Below are positions 60,649-64,000 of a stretch of DNA of 64,000 bases, one piece after another (positions within the stretch are counted from its first letter, which is position 1; each line of letters opens with the position of its first letter). A program made the translations under genes and the position numbers. This DNA comes from Mycobacterium sp. MFM001 (GTDB lineage: Bacteria > Actinomycetota > Actinomycetes > Mycobacteriales > Mycobacteriaceae): assembly GCF_003402475.1 (NCBI RefSeq), contig NZ_BFAB01000017.1, positions 1 through 64,000 of the forward strand, in the 5' to 3' direction. The notes beneath the pieces are model-generated. The model saw only the letters and a list, made by a program, of their open reading frames with translations, did not search any database and was not told the origin of the DNA.

Positions 60649-63381
60649 TCAGTGCGCCGCTGCGTCCCAGGTGCGGCCGTAGCCCAGCGATACCTCCAGC
60701 GGCACGTCGAGCGGATACGCGCCGCACATCTTGTCGCGCACCAGCGCCTCGAGCTGCTCACGCTCCCCCTCGGCCACCTCGAACAGCAGCTCGTCGTGGA
60801 CCTGCAGCAGCATCCGTGACTTGAGCCGGGCCGCTGTGAGCGCCTTGTCCACCTCGATCATCGCGACCTTGATGATGTCGGCGGCGCTGCCCTGGATCGG
60901 GGCGTTGAGCGCGGCCCGCTCGGCGGCCTCGCGGACCTGGCGGTTGCTGCTGTCGAGCTCGGGCAGATAGCGCCGACGGCCCAGCACGGTCGAGGTGTAG
61001 CCGTCCTTGCGGGCCTGTTCGACGACGGCGTGCAGATAGTCGCGGACTCCGCCGAACCGGGCGAAGTAGGCGTCCATCTGCTCCTTGGCTTCCTCGGTGG
61101 AGATCTTCAGCTGCTGGGATAGCCCGTAGGCGCTGAGCCCGTACGCCAATCCGTAGGACATTGCCTTGACCCGGCGCCGCAGTTCGCCGGTCACCTCCTC
61201 GATCGGGACGCCGAACGCGCGGGAGGCGACGAAGGAGTGCAGGTCCTCGCCGGTACGGAACGCCTCGATGAGCCCGGCATCTTGGGAGAGGTGGGCCATG
61301 ATCCGCATCTCGATCTGGCTGTAGTCGGCGGTCATCAGCTCGCCGTAACCATTGCCGACCACGAACGCGTCGCGGATTTCGCGGCCGGCCTCGGTGCGGA
61401 TCGGGATGTTCTGCAGATTGGGTTCGGTCGACGACAACCGGCCGGTGGCCGCGATGGTCTGGTTGAACGTGGTGTGGATACGCCCGTCTGCGGCAACGGA
61501 ATTCAGCAATCCGTCGACGGTGACCTTGAGTCGAGTGACGTCGCGGTGGGTGAGCAGATGCTGCAGGAACGGGTGGCCGGTCTTGTCGAACAGCGACTGC
61601 AGGGCGTCCGCGTCGGTGGTGTACCCGGTCTTGGTGCGCTTGGTTTTCGGCATCTCCAGCTCGTCAAACAGCACCACCTGCAGCTGCTTCGGTGAGCCGA
61701 GGTTGATCTGCTTGCCGATCACCGCGTAGGCGGCCTCGGCGGCGTCGCGGATCGCATCGGCGAATTGGCTTTGCAGCGACGACAATTGGTCCAGATCGAC
61801 GGCGATGCCGGCGGCTTCCATGCCCGCTAGCACACCTTGGACCGGCAGCTCCATGTCGGCCAGCAACGCCTGCGAGTCGATGCGGGCCAGCTCGGCGTCC
61901 AGCGCGTCGGCTAAATCGGCGACGGCCTGGGCCCGCAGGATGGTGGTCTGGACCGCCTGGTCGTCGACGCCGTCGGTGTCATCGAGCAGCGAAAGTTGCT
62001 GCTGCTCAGGCGTTTCCGCGCGCAACTCGCGGCGCAGATAGCGCAGCGACAGGTCGTCGAGGGTGAAGCTGCGCTGACCCGGCCGCACCAGGTAGGCGGC
62101 CAGCGCGGTGTCGGACGTGATGCCGTTCAGTGTCCAGTCGCGGCCGGCCAGGTCGTGGATGGCCAGCTTGGCCTCGTGCAGTGCCTTGGGTTTGTCGTGG
62201 TCGGCGAGCCAGGCGGCGAGCGCGGCCTCGTCGTCGGGGGTCAGCGTCGCGGTGTCGATGTAGGCGCCGTCGCCGTCGGCGGCCGCGATGGCCAGCGCGG
62301 TGGTATCGCCGTCGTAGGCGACATGGGTGCCCACCACCGCGAGCCCGGAGCGGCGGCCGTCGGCGGCGTGGGTGGCCAGCCACTCCCCGACCGTGCCGGG
62401 TTCGAGCGCACCGCCGCGCACGTCGAATCCCTCGTCTACCTCGGGCTCGACGGCGGCCAGCGTCTCGAACAGCCGGTCCCGCAGCACCCGGAACTCCAGG
62501 TGGTCGAACAGCTGGTGGATCTGGTCGCGGTCCCACGGCTGCATGCGCAGCGTGTCGGGAGTCTGCGCCAGCGGCACCTCGCGGACCAGTTCGGTGAGCT
62601 CGCGGTTGCGCACCACGCCGGCCAGATGCGCGCGCAGCGCGTCGCCCACCTTGCCCTTGACGGTGTCGACGTTGTCGACCAACGCCTGCAGCGAGCCGTA
62701 TTCGGCAATCCATTTGGTCGCCGTCTTCTCCCCCACGCCGGGAATGCCGGGCAGGTTGTCGCTGGGATCGCCACGCAGGGCGGCGAAGTCGGGATATTGC
62801 TTGGGCGTCAGGCCGTATTTCTCGAGGACCGCGTCCGGGGTGAACCGGGTCAGCTCGCTCACACCTTTGCGCGGATAGAGCACGGTGACGTCGTCGGTGA
62901 CCAGTTGCAGCGAGTCGCGGTCGCCGGTGACCACCAGCACCCGGTAGCCCTCTTTCTCGGCCTGCGTGGCCAAGGTGGCGATCAGGTCGTCGGCTTCGAA
63001 GCCCGGTTCGGCGAGCACCGTAATGCCCAGGGCGGCAAGGACTTCCTTGGTCACGTCGATCTGGCCGTGGAACTCGTCGGGGGTCGACGTGCGGTTGGCC
63101 TTGTACTCCGGGTAGCGATCCGAGCGGAACGTCTGCCGGGACACGTCGAACGCGGCGGCGACATGCGTCGGTTGTTCGTCGCGCAGCAGGTTGATCAGCA
63201 TCGCGGTGAACCCGTACACCGCGTTGGTGGTCAGCCCGCCTGCGGTCTTGAAATTCTCCGCCGGCAGCGCGTAGAACGCGCGGAACGCCAGCGAATTGCC
63301 GTCCAGCAGCATCAACGTCGGCTTGCCGTCAGCGGCCTGGCCGGCTTGCGTCTTGGCGCTTGCGGTCTTCGCTGGGCTCAC
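60649..63381 (-). CDS. polA: DNA polymerase I
   Basis: This protein of about 910 residues fills gaps in repair and processes Okazaki fragments. The N-terminal 5' nuclease domain (about 20-310) begins LMLLDGNSLAFRAFYALP and includes GFEADDLIATLA and GVGEKTATKWI. The middle 3'-5' exonuclease-like domain lacks the catalytic DxE motif, as in other mycobacteria. The polymerase domain has motif A MTADYSQIEMRIMAHLS, motif B RRRVKAMSYGLAYGLS and motif C LQVHDELLFE. GTG 63381 is chosen because TAGAGT (63389-63394) stands 7 bases upstream, giving a leaderless mRNA; ATG 63420 is an alternative. Confidence 0.96.
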   Translation of the reverse strand: MSPAKTASAKTQAGQAADGKPTLMLLDGNSLAFRAFYALPAENFKTAGGLTTNAVYGFTAMLINLLRDEQPTHVAAAFDVSRQTFRSDRYPEYKANRTSTPDEFHGQIDVTKEVLAALGITVLAEPGFEADDLIATLATQAEKEGYRVLVVTGDRDSLQLVTDDVTVLYPRKGVSELTRFTPDAVLEKYGLTPKQYPDFAALRGDPSDNLPGIPGVGEKTATKWIAEYGSLQALVDNVDTVKGKVGDALRAHLAGVVRNRELTELVREVPLAQTPDTLRMQPWDRDQIHQLFDHLEFRVLRDRLFETLAAVEPEVDEGFDVRGGALEPGTVGEWLATHAADGRRSGLAVVGTHVAYDGDTTALAIAAADGDGAYIDTATLTPDDEAALAAWLADHDKPKALHEAKLAIHDLAGRDWTLNGITSDTALAAYLVRPGQRSFTLDDLSLRYLRRELRAETPEQQQLSLLDDTDGVDDQAVQTTILRAQAVADLADALDAELARIDSQALLADMELPVQGVLAGMEAAGIAVDLDQLSSLQSQFADAIRDAAEAAYAVIGKQINLGSPKQLQVVLFDELEMPKTKRTKTGYTTDADALQSLFDKTGHPFLQHLLTHRDVTRLKVTVDGLLNSVAADGRIHTTFNQTIAATGRLSSTEPNLQNIPIRTEAGREIRDAFVVGNGYGELMTADYSQIEMRIMAHLSQDAGLIEAFRTGEDLHSFVASRAFGVPIEEVTGELRRRVKAMSYGLAYGLSAYGLSQQLKISTEEAKEQMDAYFARFGGVRDYLHAVVEQARKDGYTSTVLGRRRYLPELDSSNRQVREAAERAALNAPIQGSAADIIKVAMIEVDKALTAARLKSRMLLQVHDELLFEVAEGEREQLEALVRDKMCGAYPLDVPLEVSLGYGRTWDAAAH

Positions 63382-63388
63382 GGATCCA

Positions 63389-63394
63389 ACTCTA
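63389..63394 (-). promoter_or_regulatory. Probable -10 element of polA
   Basis: TAGAGT on the minus strand lies 7 bases before GTG 63381. A weak -35-like GGACTC stands 18 bases further upstream. No ribosome site is present before the GTG, in keeping with a leaderless transcript. Confidence 0.45.
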
Positions 63395-63431
63395 GGCATC
63401 GGGTCCGACGCTGAGTCCACCGCCGCGAAAC

Positions 63432-63470
63432 TGGAACACGTTTCAGTTTTGCTGTCGTTCTCGGTACGCT
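63432..63470 (+). promoter_or_regulatory. KstR-type operator and leaderless promoter of the DUF35/thiolase operon
   Basis: TGGAACACGTTTCA (63432-63445) fits the KstR consensus TNNAACNNGTTNNA, the site of the cholesterol-catabolism repressor. TACGCT (63465-63470) is a likely -10 element, with GTG 63477 following after 6 bases. The operator overlaps the -35 zone. As I recall, the M. tuberculosis homologues Rv1628c and Rv1627c belong to the KstR regulon. Confidence 0.75.
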
Positions 63471-63476
63471 GGCCGG

Positions 63477-63920
63477 GTGTCTGCAGCTATCCGCCAGGAA
63501 CCGGCCGTCGACGGCTGGTTCGCTACCGACGACTCCGGCGCGCCGCATCTGATCGGCGCCAAATGCCCGCAGTGCGGCACCTATGTGTTTCCGCCGCGGG
63601 CGAACAATTGCCCGAACCCGGCTTGCGACGGCGACCAGCTGGAGCCCGTCGCGCTCTCGCGGCGCGGCACGCTGTGGAGCTACACCGAAAACCGGTATGC
63701 CCCACCGCCCCCGTATCCGTCCCCGGATCCGTTCGAGCCGTTCGCGGTTGCCGCGGTGCAGTTGGCCGACGAAGGGCTGATCGTGCTGGGCAAGGTGGTC
63801 GACGGCACGCTGGCCGCCGATCTGAAGATCGGCATGGAAATGGAGCTGACCACGATGCCGCTGTTCGTCGACGACGACGGCGTCGAGCGGATCACCTACG
63901 GCTGGAGGATCGCTTCATGA
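63477..63920 (+). CDS. DUF35 OB-fold protein with rubredoxin-like zinc ribbon (Rv1628c-like)
   Basis: This 147-residue protein has a zinc ribbon with cysteines in GAKCPQCGTYVFPP and NNCPNPACDG, then an OB fold (SRRGTLWSYTENRYAP to ELTTMPLF). DUF35 proteins pair with thiolase-like partners and form part of their active complex, in sterol side-chain degradation among others. It begins with GTG 63477 on a leaderless promoter and overlaps the following thiolase gene by 4 bases (ATGA). A KstR-type site lies upstream. Confidence 0.92.
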   Translation: MSAAIRQEPAVDGWFATDDSGAPHLIGAKCPQCGTYVFPPRANNCPNPACDGDQLEPVALSRRGTLWSYTENRYAPPPPYPSPDPFEPFAVAAVQLADEGLIVLGKVVDGTLAADLKIGMEMELTTMPLFVDDDGVERITYGWRIAS

Positions 63921-64000
63921 GTCCAGAACCGGTGTACATCCTGGGCGCCGGGATGCACCCCTGGGGTAAATGGGGTCGCGACTTCACTGAATACGGCGTG
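63917..64000 (+). CDS. Thiolase-like protein (Rv1627c-like), N-terminal part only
   Basis: The window ends 28 codons into this gene. The visible start SPEPVYILGAGMHPWGKWGR has the pattern of lipid-transfer/thiolase-like proteins that pair with DUF35 proteins. ATG 63917 overlaps the DUF35 stop. No catalytic residue can be seen in the part given, so the call rests mainly on position and this short sequence. Confidence 0.78.
   Translation, partial: MSPEPVYILGAGMHPWGKWGRDFTEYGV

Overview
The window is chromosomal DNA of a Mycobacterium. Three things support this: the rRNA operon with a tRNA-free spacer and a 16S gene of the long-helix-18 type seen in slow growers, high G+C codon use with many GTG starts and leaderless promoters, and a gene order that largely follows the M. 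tuberculosis Rv1689 to Rv1627c block (Rv comparisons are from memory, not from a search). An rRNA operon lies directly downstream of tyrS. That is the rrnB position known from fast growers, so with long-helix-18 16S the M. celatum / branderi / kyorinense / xenopi part of the genus is a reasonable guess, but it is inference.

Layout. 1-5503: rRNA operon on the minus strand (promoter, leader, 16S, spacer, 23S, 5S, terminator). 5504-14654: tyrS and mpg; a divergent ABC exporter with a TetR regulator; a Trm112-like protein and a two-domain hydrolase/adenylate-former; an intact ABC-F ATPase. The M. tuberculosis pks/cyp139 block normally found near here is absent. 14651-23113: the complete arginine operon argC-J-B-D-F-R-G-H on the minus strand, with two overlapping ARG boxes before argC and MIRU-type repeats between genes. 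23162-31854: pheST, a rhomboid-like membrane protein, a class III nucleotide cyclase, an MpaB-type protein, tsnR, and the infC-rpmI-rplT operon with an ATC start and an attenuator-like leader. 32209-42415: lysX, a membrane esterase, small genes, uvrA and an MBL-fold hydrolase. 42458-45831: an Hsp70-like/Lnt-like gene pair, then a universal stress protein. 46105-52699: a GT-C mannosyltransferase, an SCO6745-type protein, an MFS exporter, uvrB and a DUF402 protein. 52730-55838: an inserted DNA-repair cassette (ATP-dependent ligase, PolD, Fpg/Nei-like glycosylase) and a small exported protein. 55843-64000: coaE-GrpB fusion, rpsA, a carotenoid oxygenase with its TetR regulator, polA, and the start of a KstR-type DUF35/thiolase operon.

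Most of the window is conserved housekeeping sequence: translation, arginine synthesis and excision repair. The lineage-specific parts are the rRNA operon position, the Hsp70/Lnt pair behind an 18-bp perfect palindrome, the ligase-PolD-Fpg cassette, and the TetR/carotenoid oxygenase pair behind polA. Many promoters place the -10 hexamer 6-8 bases before the start codon, which indicates leaderless mRNAs. I saw no tRNA, CRISPR array, prophage, insertion sequence or replication origin.
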